A stretch of DNA of 64,000 nt, taken from positions 3,720,001 through 3,784,000 of the forward strand of contig NZ_CP034036.1 in NCBI RefSeq assembly GCF_005484965.1, in the 5' to 3' direction. The DNA comes from Brenneria nigrifluens DSM 30175 = ATCC 13028. Its GTDB lineage: Bacteria > Pseudomonadota > Gammaproteobacteria > Enterobacterales > Enterobacteriaceae. The position numbers were made by a program, and so were the translations under genes. The notes below the pieces were generated by a model, which ran no database searches, was not told the origin of the DNA, and worked only from the letters and a program-made list of their open reading frames with translations. This document shows positions 17,347 through 25,522 of this stretch, one piece after another (the first letter of the stretch is position 1; each line of letters begins with the position of its first letter).

Positions 17347-18711
17347 TTGATTACACATATTAGCCCGTTAGGGTCTATGGATCTGTTATCGCAGTTGGAA
17401 GTGGATATGCTGAAAAGCTCCGCCAGCAGCGATCTCTACCGCTTGTTTCGCAACTGTTCCCTGGCGGTATTGAATTCCGGCAGCCAGACGGATAACAGCA
17501 AAGAGCTGCTTTCCCGTTATGAGAACTTTGATATTAACGTGCTGCGCCGTGAACGCGGCGTCAAACTGGAGCTGGTTAACCCGCCGGAGGAAGCCTTTGT
17601 CGACGGCTATATTATCCGTTCGCTGCAGGCCAACCTGTTCGCCGTGCTGCGCGACATACTATTTGTTAACGGGCAAATCGCCGACGCCGGCCGCTACTAC
17701 AACCTGAATCTGGAAAACTCCTCCCATATCACCAATCTGGTTTTCTCTATTTTGCGTAATGCCAGAGCGCTTCACGTTGGCGAAGAACCGAATATGGTGG
17801 TGTGCTGGGGCGGACACTCCATCAATGAAACCGAATATCTCTACGCCCGTAAAGTAGGCAGCCAGCTCGGCCTGCGCGAGCTGAACATCTGTACCGGCTG
17901 CGGCCCCGGAGCCATGGAAGCGCCGATGAAAGGCGCCGCCGTCGGGCATGCTCAGCAACGTTATAAAGACGGGCGTTTTATCGGTATGACGGAACCCTCC
18001 ATCATCGCCGCGGAGCCGCCTAACCCGCTGGTGAATGAGCTGATTATCATGCCGGATATTGAAAAACGGCTGGAAGCCTTTGTGCGAATCGGCCACGGCA
18101 TCATTATTTTCCCCGGCGGCGTCGGTACGGCGGAAGAGTTCCTCTATCTGCTGGGGATTATGATGAATCCGGAGAACAGCGAACAGGTGTTGCCGATCAT
18201 CCTCACCGGGCCGGAAGAGAGCGCCGATTATTTCCGCGTACTGGATGAGTTTATTATCGGCACCCTGGGGCGCCAGGCGCGCCGTTACTACTCCATCGTG
18301 ATTGATAACGCGGCGGAAGTCGCTCGTCAGATGAAAAAAGCGATGCCGTTGGTCAAGGAAAGCCGCCGCCATACCGGCGACGCATACAGCTTTAACTGGT
18401 CGTTGCGCATTGCGCCGGACTTGCAATTGCCGTTCAATCCCAGCCATGAAAATATGGCCAACCTTAACCTGCATCCCGACCAACCGGCGGAAGAATTGGC
18501 TGCGGCGCTGCGGCGCGCCTTCTCCGGCATCGTCGCCGGAAACGTTAAGGAGGTCGGCATTCAGGCCATTGAACAGCAAGGCCCCTATAAACTCCATGGC
18601 GACCCGCTGATGATGAAAAGCATGGATAGGTTGCTACAGGGCTTCGTGGCGCAGCAGCGCATGAAACTGCCCGGCAGCGCCTATATTCCCTGCTACGAGA
18701 TCTGCGCTTAG
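17347..18711 (+). CDS. ppnN: Pyrimidine/purine nucleotide 5'-monophosphate nucleosidase PpnN
   Basis: PpnN hydrolyses nucleoside monophosphates to base and ribose 5-phosphate and is an alarmone (ppGpp) binding enzyme. The 454 residues equal the E. coli protein (YgdH). The LOG-family motif PGGVGTAEE and the CTGCGPGAMEAPMKGA segment form the active site. The start is TTG (17347-17349) with AAGGAGC upstream; it reproduces the conserved N-terminus MITHISPLGSMD. In E. coli sdaC and sdaB lie between this gene and xni; here they are missing. Confidence 0.96.
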   Translation: MITHISPLGSMDLLSQLEVDMLKSSASSDLYRLFRNCSLAVLNSGSQTDNSKELLSRYENFDINVLRRERGVKLELVNPPEEAFVDGYIIRSLQANLFAVLRDILFVNGQIADAGRYYNLNLENSSHITNLVFSILRNARALHVGEEPNMVVCWGGHSINETEYLYARKVGSQLGLRELNICTGCGPGAMEAPMKGAAVGHAQQRYKDGRFIGMTEPSIIAAEPPNPLVNELIIMPDIEKRLEAFVRIGHGIIIFPGGVGTAEEFLYLLGIMMNPENSEQVLPIILTGPEESADYFRVLDEFIIGTLGRQARRYYSIVIDNAAEVARQMKKAMPLVKESRRHTGDAYSFNWSLRIAPDLQLPFNPSHENMANLNLHPDQPAEELAAALRRAFSGIVAGNVKEVGIQAIEQQGPYKLHGDPLMMKSMDRLLQGFVAQQRMKLPGSAYIPCYEICA

Positions 18712-18782
18712 CCGTCTGCTTGACGCCAACGCGGGGAAACGCACCTTCCCCGCAGACAAGGGACATCACCAGGAAGCCGCCC

Positions 18783-19547
18783 ATGCCCGTACATTTGCTG
18801 ATTGTCGATGCGCTTAACCTGATACGGCGGATCCATGCGGTACAAGGCTCGCCCTGCATCACGGCCTGTCAGCATGCGCTGGGCCAGTTGCTGCAACACA
18901 GCCAGCCGAGCCACGCCGTCGCGGTATTTGACGATGAAGATCGCAGCGCCAGCTGGCGCCATCGGATTTTACCCGACTACAAAGCCGGGCGCTCGCCGAT
19001 GCCGGAGAACCTCAAACAGGAACTGCCGCAAATCAAAGCCGCATTTGCCGCGATGGGCGTCGCCAGTTGGCATTCGCCCGGCAACGAAGCCGACGATCTG
19101 GCGGCGACGCTGGCCAGCAAAGTGGCGGCGTCCGGACATCAGGCAACCATTGTCTCCACCGACAAAGGTTACTGTCAGCTACTGGCGCCGACCATCCAAA
19201 TCAGAGATTACTTCCAGAAGCGCTGGCTGGATCTGCCTTTTGTACAACAGGAGTTTGGCGTACTGCCGCAGCAGCTTACGGATTATTGGGGACTGGCCGG
19301 CATCAGCAGCAGTAAAATTCCCGGCGTCAGCGGGATTGGCCCCAAAAGCGCGGTGCTGTTGCTGCAACAGGCGGGAAGTCTGGACGCGCTTTATCAGCAA
19401 CTGGAAAACGTAGCGGAAAAATGGCGCGCCAAACTGGAACAGCAGCGGGAAATGGCCTTTATCAGCCGCCGGGTGGCGACGCTCAGCCGGGATCTGACGC
19501 TGGACGGCAATCTTCAGCAGTTACGGTTGCCGCCGCAAAATCCTTAA
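18783..19547 (+). CDS. xni: Exonuclease IX / FEN-like flap endonuclease Xni
   Basis: Xni is a small homologue of the DNA polymerase I 5' nuclease domain that cleaves flap structures. From MPVHLLIVDALNLIRR it has 254 residues (E. coli 251). The PIN-like domain shows DYKAGR, NEADDLAATLA, STDKGYCQLL and the helix-hairpin-helix segment GLAGISSSKIPGVSGIGPKSA. The N-terminal polymerase-linked Asp set is reduced, as in the family. The frame is open upstream, but the added residues have no counterpart. It is 71 bp after ppnN. Confidence 0.94.
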   Translation: MPVHLLIVDALNLIRRIHAVQGSPCITACQHALGQLLQHSQPSHAVAVFDDEDRSASWRHRILPDYKAGRSPMPENLKQELPQIKAAFAAMGVASWHSPGNEADDLAATLASKVAASGHQATIVSTDKGYCQLLAPTIQIRDYFQKRWLDLPFVQQEFGVLPQQLTDYWGLAGISSSKIPGVSGIGPKSAVLLLQQAGSLDALYQQLENVAEKWRAKLEQQREMAFISRRVATLSRDLTLDGNLQQLRLPPQNP

Positions 19548-19605
19548 TCCCGACTCTCCCGTCGTTCCCGCAAAAATGCCCCATTTCCGCCGCCCCTGGC
19601 GAATG

Positions 19606-20706
19606 CTACCGCTCATCGCGCCGGCCCGGCACCGCGGCCCAGAAACGGCGGGCGTGCACCGTCACTTCTTCGCGGTCGTGGTAGAGCTGTTTGGCATGAA
19701 CTTCCGCATTAATGCCGTTTTCCTCCAGCCGCTCGCGGAGTAACGCCAGGTTCTGCGAAACTTCCTCATAGCGTTTTTTCATCGGCAGTTTCAGGTTGAA
19801 TATCGCTTCCCGGCACCAGCCTTTAACCAGCCAGTCGGCGATCAGACTGGTAACCTTGGCCGGCTTTTCCACCATATCGCACACCAGCCAGTAAACGTTG
19901 TTGCGCGGCGGCTCAAAACGAAAACCATCGGTCTGATGATGAATAACCTGCCCGGTATCCATCAGGCTCGGCGCCATCGGGCCGTTATCCACGGCGTGCA
20001 CCATCATGCTGCGCCGCACCAACTGATATGTCCAGCCGCCGGGACAGGCTCCCAGATCGACCGCATACATGCCGCTGCCAAGACGCTCATCCCATTCATC
20101 GGCGGGAATAAAGACGTGAAACGCCTCTTCGAGCTTCAGGGTTGAACGGCTGGGGGCCTCGGACGGAAATTTCAGGCGCGGGATCCCCATATAGAAGGGG
20201 GAATGGTTATTACTGTAGGAATAGCCGACGTAACAGCAGCCGGGGGCAATAAACAGCACATGCAGCACCGGCCGTTCAGCCTTTTCACGCTCAAGCAGAA
20301 TGCCGCTTTTGCGCAGCGCGGCGCGTAAAGGTACGGTAAACTTGCGGCAGAACTTCATCAGCTCTTTGCTTTCATTGGTATCCGGCACTTCCACCCGCAG
20401 TTCGCCGGCGCGTTCAACGGCGCCGGTCAGCATACCGACAATGGGCGTGATGCGATCTTCCGGCGGCAGGTCGCGCAACAGATCGCCGCCGATAAACATC
20501 TGGCGGACAAAAATCAGTTCATGAAACGGTAGCTCTTTTATCAGCCGCTCGGCGTCCTCATGCTGGTAACACTCGAATATCACATACCCGCTGTTATCCT
20601 TTACCCGGGCAAAACCATAGGCGTTATGATGCGCCGCTTTTTCGGTTATTTCCGCCGCGCACTCTTTTTCAAAACCGGGACGGCAGTACAAAATAACTTT
20701 ATTCAT
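19606..20706 (-). CDS. rlmM: 23S rRNA 2'-O-ribose C2498 methyltransferase RlmM
   Basis: RlmM methylates the ribose of C2498 in 23S rRNA before 50S assembly. The 366-residue protein has an N-terminal THUMP domain and a C-terminal Rossmann domain with the SAM loop DLGACPGGWTYQL and a K-D-K-E style catalytic set. Length equals E. coli. Its start overlaps the end of ygdD by 8 bp, so the two are translated together. Confidence 0.96.
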   Translation of the reverse strand: MNKVILYCRPGFEKECAAEITEKAAHHNAYGFARVKDNSGYVIFECYQHEDAERLIKELPFHELIFVRQMFIGGDLLRDLPPEDRITPIVGMLTGAVERAGELRVEVPDTNESKELMKFCRKFTVPLRAALRKSGILLEREKAERPVLHVLFIAPGCCYVGYSYSNNHSPFYMGIPRLKFPSEAPSRSTLKLEEAFHVFIPADEWDERLGSGMYAVDLGACPGGWTYQLVRRSMMVHAVDNGPMAPSLMDTGQVIHHQTDGFRFEPPRNNVYWLVCDMVEKPAKVTSLIADWLVKGWCREAIFNLKLPMKKRYEEVSQNLALLRERLEENGINAEVHAKQLYHDREEVTVHARRFWAAVPGRRDER

Positions 20707-21094
20707 GGCGTTCAGCCTTTCTCTTCAGACGCAACGCGCCAACCAACATCAACAACCACCCAACCAGAAAACAGAACCCGCCAAGCGGCGTAACATAAAC
20801 CCACAGCTCCAGATGCGAAAGCGCCAGGCAATACAAACTGCCGCTGAACAACACCGTACCCAATGCCAGAAACAGGCTGCTCCAGTAAAACCACAGATTG
20901 GGGCGCTGATACATAGAAACAGACAACGCCAGAATCGCCAGCGTATGAAACGCCTGATACTCCAGCCCGGTCCGTAACCAGTCCAGCTCCGCCGGCCCCA
21001 GCGTTTTACTTAACACATGAGAACCAAATGCCCCCAGGGCGACGAAAATAAAACCGCTGATGGCGGAAAACACCAGCATAAAACGACTATTCAT
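20699..21094 (-). CDS. ygdD: DUF423 membrane protein YgdD
   Basis: A 131-residue inner-membrane protein with four hydrophobic helices, matching E. coli YgdD in length and in the segments GALGAFGSHVL-like (VALGAFGSHVLSKTLG), GLEYQAFHTLAIL and FSGSLYCLALSHL. The molecular function is unknown. It lies between gcvA and rlmM on the same strand, as in E. coli. The start MNSRFM matches the family; an upstream in-frame ATG does not. Confidence 0.93.
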   Translation of the reverse strand: MNSRFMLVFSAISGFIFVALGAFGSHVLSKTLGPAELDWLRTGLEYQAFHTLAILALSVSMYQRPNLWFYWSSLFLALGTVLFSGSLYCLALSHLELWVYVTPLGGFCFLVGWLLMLVGALRLKRKAERHE

Positions 21095-21148
21095 TGTTGA
21101 AATCCAATTCAATCGGTCTGTGAAGCCAAGACCCGTCCACCAGCGGCC

Positions 21149-22072
21149 TCAGCGCGTACCGTTATCGTAACGGAAACGGAATTTTTCCTGCTCGCCGGCC
21201 GCCCGAGCCAGAATCCAATGCCGAAAGGCGGCTATTTTACCCAGTTCCGCCTGACTGTCATGACATACCAGATAAAAAGCATTTTTACTTACCAGCACAT
21301 CATTAAAAGGACAAACCAGTCTCCCGGCTTCAATCTCCGTCTGCGCCATCACGTTGTTCGCCAGCGCCACACCCTGCCCGTGGATCGCCGCCTGTAATAC
21401 CATCGCGCTGTGGCTGAAGATCGGGCCTTGCTGCACGTTAATCTGTACGCCGAGCTGGCGGGTATAAGCCAGCCAGTCACGGCGCGAGGCATCGTGCAGC
21501 AGCGTATGCGCAACCAGATCCGCCGGGGTTTTCAACGGATGATTTCCGGTCAGCAGCGCCGGCGAGCAGACTGGCAGCAGATACTCGGCATACAGTTTAT
21601 CCACCCTCAGCCCCGGCCAATTGCCGCGACCGTAAAAGATGGCGACGTCCACATCGTCCGACAGGCGATCCTCGTCACGATCCACCGCCTGAATGCGCAC
21701 GTCAATGCCCGGATAGTCCGCATTAAAACTCGAAAGGCGCGGAACCAGCCAGTGAATGGCAAAGCTCGGAAGCAGACTGACGGTCAGCGCGCCTTTGGCG
21801 CTGCGGGATTGTAATTTACGGGTCGCTTCTTTGAGTGAGGAAAAGATTTCTTTAATATCAAGATAGTAACTTTGCCCCTCTTCCGTAAGCAGCAATGAGC
21901 GGTTACGCCGGCGAAACAGTTTCAGCCCCAGAAAATCCTCCAGAGACTTAATCTGATGACTGACCGCCGCTTGCGTAACGAACAGCTCCTCCGCCGCTTT
22001 AGTAAAGCTCAGGTGCCGGGCCGCCGCATCAAATACCCGCAGAGAATTAAGCGGAGGTAAACGTTTTGACAT
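21149..22072 (-). CDS. gcvA: Glycine cleavage system transcriptional regulator GcvA
   Basis: GcvA is a LysR-type regulator that activates gcvTHP with glycine, represses it with purines, and activates gcvB. The 307 residues contain the winged helix-turn-helix at about 20-42 (FTKAAEELFVTQAAVSHQIK) and the effector-binding domain with the ALANNVMAQTEIEAGRLV stretch. It is divergent from gcvB across a 127-bp promoter region, the same layout as E. coli. Confidence 0.96.
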   Translation of the reverse strand: MSKRLPPLNSLRVFDAAARHLSFTKAAEELFVTQAAVSHQIKSLEDFLGLKLFRRRNRSLLLTEEGQSYYLDIKEIFSSLKEATRKLQSRSAKGALTVSLLPSFAIHWLVPRLSSFNADYPGIDVRIQAVDRDEDRLSDDVDVAIFYGRGNWPGLRVDKLYAEYLLPVCSPALLTGNHPLKTPADLVAHTLLHDASRRDWLAYTRQLGVQINVQQGPIFSHSAMVLQAAIHGQGVALANNVMAQTEIEAGRLVCPFNDVLVSKNAFYLVCHDSQAELGKIAAFRHWILARAAGEQEKFRFRYDNGTR

Positions 22073-22164
22073 GAATGAAATTCTTTTATTGACCGATAAA
22101 TATGGCGCTTATCCCATATATTTATCTATTAGATTTTGTAATCCGAGGCATTATAAATTGTCCG

Positions 22165-22193
22165 TTGAGGATGTACCAGCAAATACCTATATT
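22165..22193 (+). promoter_or_regulatory. gcvB promoter
   Basis: A TTGAGG -35 (22165-22170) and a TATATT -10 (22188-22193) are separated by 17 bp, and the conserved 5' end of GcvB starts 7 bp downstream. GcvA is expected to bind just upstream. Confidence 0.75.
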
Positions 22194-22199
22194 AGCGCA

Positions 22200-22392
22200 A
22201 CTTCCTGAGCCGGAAAGAAAAGTGCGGAGGGGTGACCTGAGGTGCTTTTGGCTGGTGGTTGTGATGTTGTGTTTGCGATTCATTTGTCTGCCTTTGCGGA
22301 CAGGGTAGCCGGGCTACCTTTTCACTTCCTGTACATTTATCCTGTCTGTCCATAGTGATTTTATGTAGCACCGCGGATGCGGTGCTTTTTTT
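22200..22392 (+). ncRNA. gcvB: GcvB small RNA
   Basis: GcvB is an Hfq-dependent sRNA that represses many amino acid and peptide transporter mRNAs. The start ACTTCCTGAGCCGGAA, the G/U-rich R1 seed GTTGTGATGTTGTGTT, the CACTTCCTGTACATTTA block and the end hairpin GCACCGC..GCGGTGC plus T-tract match E. coli GcvB closely. It lies between gcvA and ygdI as expected. The middle (around 22220-22240) is GC-richer than in E. coli. A family A repeat begins directly after the terminator. Confidence 0.97.
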
Positions 22393-22541
22393 ATGGCGGG
22401 CTATCCTGCCCGCCACCCTTCGGGCCGTCGCAGGGCGACGTTTAAAATCGCTCCCGGCGATTTTTTATGGCGGGCTATCCTGCCCGCCACCTCTTTCAGG
22501 CCGTCGCAGGGCGTCGTTTAAAATCGCTCCCGGCGATTTTT
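22393..22541 (+). repeat. Two tandem family A repeat units after gcvB
   Basis: Units 22393-22466 and 22467-22541 are nearly identical. Each has hairpin 1 (GGCGGGC-TATCCT-GCCCGCC), a central GGCCGTCGCAGGGCGACG-type hairpin, and hairpin 3 (AAAATCGC-TCCCG-GCGATTTT) ending in a T-tract. The first starts at the gcvB T-tract, the second at the T-tract of the first. Confidence 0.9.
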
Positions 22542-22554
22542 ATAACCATAATAA

Positions 22555-22776
22555 CTACTTCGCTTCAACGATTTCTTTAACATTGGCGCGGTTAAGCTGC
22601 TGATTCTGACCGTAGGCGTCAGTATAGCTAATCAGGCCGGTATCATCATCAACTTTAGGTTTGCCGTCGGCAACGATGGTGCGCCCGTCGTCGGTATGAA
22701 TAACATAATTACTGGAACAGGCGGCCAGAGAAAACGCCATTACGATAGCGGCAAAAATAGAGATTTTATTCTTCAT
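22555..22776 (-). CDS. ygdI: YgdI/YgdR family lipoprotein YgdI
   Basis: A 73-residue outer-membrane-type lipoprotein. The signal peptide ends in a lipobox LAAC (Cys at about residue 20), followed by SSNYVIHTDDGRTIVADGKP and VDDDTGLISYTDAYG, the DUF903 SH3-like fold. Function is unknown. GGGAG precedes the ATG. A paralogue, ygdR, lies at 63.66 kb in the same window. It sits between gcvB and csdA, as in E. coli. Confidence 0.93.
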   Translation of the reverse strand: MKNKISIFAAIVMAFSLAACSSNYVIHTDDGRTIVADGKPKVDDDTGLISYTDAYGQNQQLNRANVKEIVEAK

Positions 22777-22959
22777 AATTAACTCCCAATGGATAAAAAT
22801 ATTTTCCAATCAACCCTATACATCATGAAACTCTGAACATTAACATTTTAAAGCATAGCAAGGTTTATCAATTTTTCCACAAAGTGGCGCTAAGCATCGT
22901 CCTAAACTTGTTTCCCCCATCAAAATGAGACAGGATCTGACTCCCACAAGAGGACGCTC

Positions 22960-24165
22960 ATGACACGGTTTAACGCCACAATTTTCCGCCAGCATTTCCC
23001 CGCGCTTATCCAGCCGGGCGTGTACCTTGACAGTGCTGCCACCACATTAAAGCCGCAGCCGGTTATTGACGCCGTACAACAGTTTTATCGCCAGGGAAGC
23101 GGCACGGTTCATCGCAGCCAGCACCGCGCCGCGCTGCGGCTAACAGAGCGTTTTGAGCATACGCGGCAGCAGGTCGCCGCGCTTATTCATGCGGCGGACC
23201 CGCGCGCCGTCATCTGGACCAAAGGCACCACCGAGGCAATCAATCTGGTGGCGCAAAGCTACGCGCGTCCGCGGCTGCGGGCGGGGGATGAGATTCTGGT
23301 CAGCGAAGCGGAACACCACGCCAACCTGATCCCCTGGCTGATGGTGGCGCAGCAAACCGGCGCGCGCGTGGTGAAACTGCCCATCGGCGCCGATCTATTG
23401 CCGGATATCGACCGGCTCGCCGATTTGCTCAACCCCAGAACCCGCCTGCTGGCGTTGGGGCAGATGTCCAACGTCACCGGCGGCATGCCCGATCTGGCAA
23501 AAGCCATTCAGCTGGCACACGGCTACGGCGCGGCGGTGATGGTGGACGGCGCGCAGGGCATAGCGCACAGCCCGCCCGATGTTCAGGCGCTGGATATTGA
23601 TTTTTACGCTTTTTCCGCCCACAAGCTGTATGCGCCCACCGGCCTCGGCGTGCTGTATGGCAAAACGGCCCTGCTGGAAAGCATGACCCCATGGCAGGGC
23701 GGCGGCAAAATGATGACCCAGGTTTCCTTTGACGGATTTACGCCCCAGGCGATCCCCCAGCGGTTTGAGGCGGGTACGCCCCATATCGCCGGCGTTCTCG
23801 GTTTGTCCGCCGCGTTGCAGTGGCTGTCGCAACAGGATTGGCCGGCGGCGGAACGGTACAGCCGGAACCTGACCCGACAGGCGGAAAATCAGCTGGCGCA
23901 ATTCCCCGGCTTTCGCAGTTTCCGCTGCGCTGATTCGAGCGTGCTCTCTTTCGATTTCGCCGGCGTTCACCATAGCGATCTGGTGACGCTGCTGGCCGAG
24001 AGCGGTGTGGCGCTGCGGGCCGGCCATCATTGCGCCCAGCCGTTGATGGCCGCGCTCGGCGTCAACGGTACGCTGCGCGCGTCGTTTGCGCCCTATAATA
24101 ATCAGCAGGATATCGATGCGCTGATTGCCGCCGTCGGCACGGCGCTTGAATTACTCACGGATTAA
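22960..24165 (+). CDS. csdA: Cysteine desulfurase CsdA
   Basis: CsdA is a PLP enzyme that takes sulfur from cysteine (or selenium from selenocysteine) as a persulfide. The 401 residues equal the E. coli protein. The PLP lysine is in FSAHKLYAPTGLGVLYG and the persulfide cysteine in RAGHHCAQPLM. It is followed 11 bp later by its sulfur acceptor csdE; the pair passes sulfur to TcdA-linked and other targets. Confidence 0.96.
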   Translation: MTRFNATIFRQHFPALIQPGVYLDSAATTLKPQPVIDAVQQFYRQGSGTVHRSQHRAALRLTERFEHTRQQVAALIHAADPRAVIWTKGTTEAINLVAQSYARPRLRAGDEILVSEAEHHANLIPWLMVAQQTGARVVKLPIGADLLPDIDRLADLLNPRTRLLALGQMSNVTGGMPDLAKAIQLAHGYGAAVMVDGAQGIAHSPPDVQALDIDFYAFSAHKLYAPTGLGVLYGKTALLESMTPWQGGGKMMTQVSFDGFTPQAIPQRFEAGTPHIAGVLGLSAALQWLSQQDWPAAERYSRNLTRQAENQLAQFPGFRSFRCADSSVLSFDFAGVHHSDLVTLLAESGVALRAGHHCAQPLMAALGVNGTLRASFAPYNNQQDIDALIAAVGTALELLTD

Positions 24166-24176
24166 ACGCTATCACC

Positions 24177-24617
24177 ATGACGATAACACTCGCCCCTCAT
24201 CCGTTCGGCCGCCAGATTAGCGCCGCCGACCTGAAAACGCGTTTCGACGCCTGTCGTTCATGGGAGGAACGCTACCGGCAGCTTATTTTACTGGCCAAAC
24301 AGCTTCCCGTCCTGCCGGAAAGGTTAAAAAGCGAAGATATCGCGCTGACCGGCTGCGAAAATCAGGTGTGGCTGGGTTATCAACGTCAGGAAGACGGCAC
24401 GCTGCACTTTTACGGCGACAGCGACGGGCGCATTGTGCGCGGGCTGCTGGCAGTGTTGCTCACCGCAGTGGAAGGAAAAACCGCCGATCAGCTGCTTAAG
24501 GAAGATCCGCTGGCGCTGTTCGACGCCCTGGGACTGCGCGCGCAGCTCAGCGCCTCCCGCTCCAGCGGCCTGGCGGCGCTGGCCGCCAGGGTGCGGGCGA
24601 TTGCGGAACAGGGCTGA
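24177..24617 (+). CDS. csdE: Cysteine desulfuration protein CsdE (SufE-like sulfur acceptor)
   Basis: CsdE accepts the persulfide from CsdA and raises its activity. The 146-residue protein has the SufE fold; the acceptor cysteine is in LTGCENQVWLGY (about residue 60). It closes the csdA-csdE operon and converges with tcdA, which uses this sulfur/t6A-linked pathway. Confidence 0.94.
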   Translation: MTITLAPHPFGRQISAADLKTRFDACRSWEERYRQLILLAKQLPVLPERLKSEDIALTGCENQVWLGYQRQEDGTLHFYGDSDGRIVRGLLAVLLTAVEGKTADQLLKEDPLALFDALGLRAQLSASRSSGLAALAARVRAIAEQG

Positions 24618-24662
24618 TTTTTACGCCGGCCGACGCCAAAAACACGGATGGAACGGCAAGGA

Positions 24663-25475
24663 TTAGGCCCCTGACCGGCGCGCCTCTTTCGCCATCATCT
24701 TCTTCAGCGCATGGGAAACGGCAACAAAACCGAACGTCGCCGTCACCATGGTCGCGGCGCCGAAACCGGAGGCGCAGTCCATGCGTTTTACCCCCTCGGC
24801 GCTGCCGCGCGAGGCGCACACCGAGCCGTCGGGCTGCGGATAAACCAGCTGCTCGCTGGAAAACACGCAGTCTATCCCCAGCTTGCCCTTGCTGTTTTTC
24901 ACCACGTTAAAGTCGTGCTTCAGCCGCTCGCGCAGTTTGGCCGCCAGCGGATCCTGAATGGTTTTTGCCAGATCGGCCACCGCGATACGCGTCGGATCAA
25001 TCTGTCCGCCGGCGCCCCCCGTGGTCACCACCGGGATCTTGTAACGCCGGCAGTAGGAGAGCAGCGCGGCTTTGGGGCGCACGCTGTCAATCGCGTCGAT
25101 CACGTAGCTGAAATCGCCGTCGAGCAGCGCCGCGACATTCTCGGCGCTGATAAAATCATCCACGCAGGTCACCCTGCATTCAGGATTGATGGCCAGAATG
25201 CGTTCGGCCATCACCTCGGTTTTCGCCTGCCCGGTATGCTGGCGCAGCGCATGGATCTGCCGGTTGGTGTTACTGACGCACACGTCATCCATATCAATCA
25301 GGGTGATGGCGCCGATGCCGGTGCGGGCCAGCGCTTCCGCCGCCCATGACCCCACCCCGCCGATGCCTATCACGCAGACATGCGCCTGAGAAAACAGCGC
25401 CAGCGCCTGCCGACCGTATAAACGCGCGGTGCCGCCGAAACGCTGTAGATAGGCTTCGGATAATTGCGTACTCAT
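24663..25475 (-). CDS. tcdA: tRNA threonylcarbamoyladenosine dehydratase TcdA
   Basis: TcdA (CsdL) is an E1-like enzyme that uses ATP to cyclise t6A37 of tRNA to ct6A. The 270-residue protein has the ATP loop GIGGVGSWAAEALARTGIG near the N-terminus, DMDDVCVSNTNRQIHAL, and a late catalytic-region cysteine (MDCASGFGAA). The ATG at 25475 has AAAGG at the right distance. It is convergent with csdE, its partner in the CSD system, as in E. coli. Downstream order changes here: mltA, next in E. coli, is displaced by an 11.6-kb block. Confidence 0.95.
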   Translation of the reverse strand: MSTQLSEAYLQRFGGTARLYGRQALALFSQAHVCVIGIGGVGSWAAEALARTGIGAITLIDMDDVCVSNTNRQIHALRQHTGQAKTEVMAERILAINPECRVTCVDDFISAENVAALLDGDFSYVIDAIDSVRPKAALLSYCRRYKIPVVTTGGAGGQIDPTRIAVADLAKTIQDPLAAKLRERLKHDFNVVKNSKGKLGIDCVFSSEQLVYPQPDGSVCASRGSAEGVKRMDCASGFGAATMVTATFGFVAVSHALKKMMAKEARRSGA

Positions 25476-25522
25476 TGCTGCCAACCTTTAAATCGGGAAA
25501 ATAAAAACGCCACAGGATACCC

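Noticed and set aside
22393..22541. A CRISPR array, because of tandem repeat units
   Set aside because: Only two units, joined directly without variable spacers, each made of hairpins; no cas gene is in the window.
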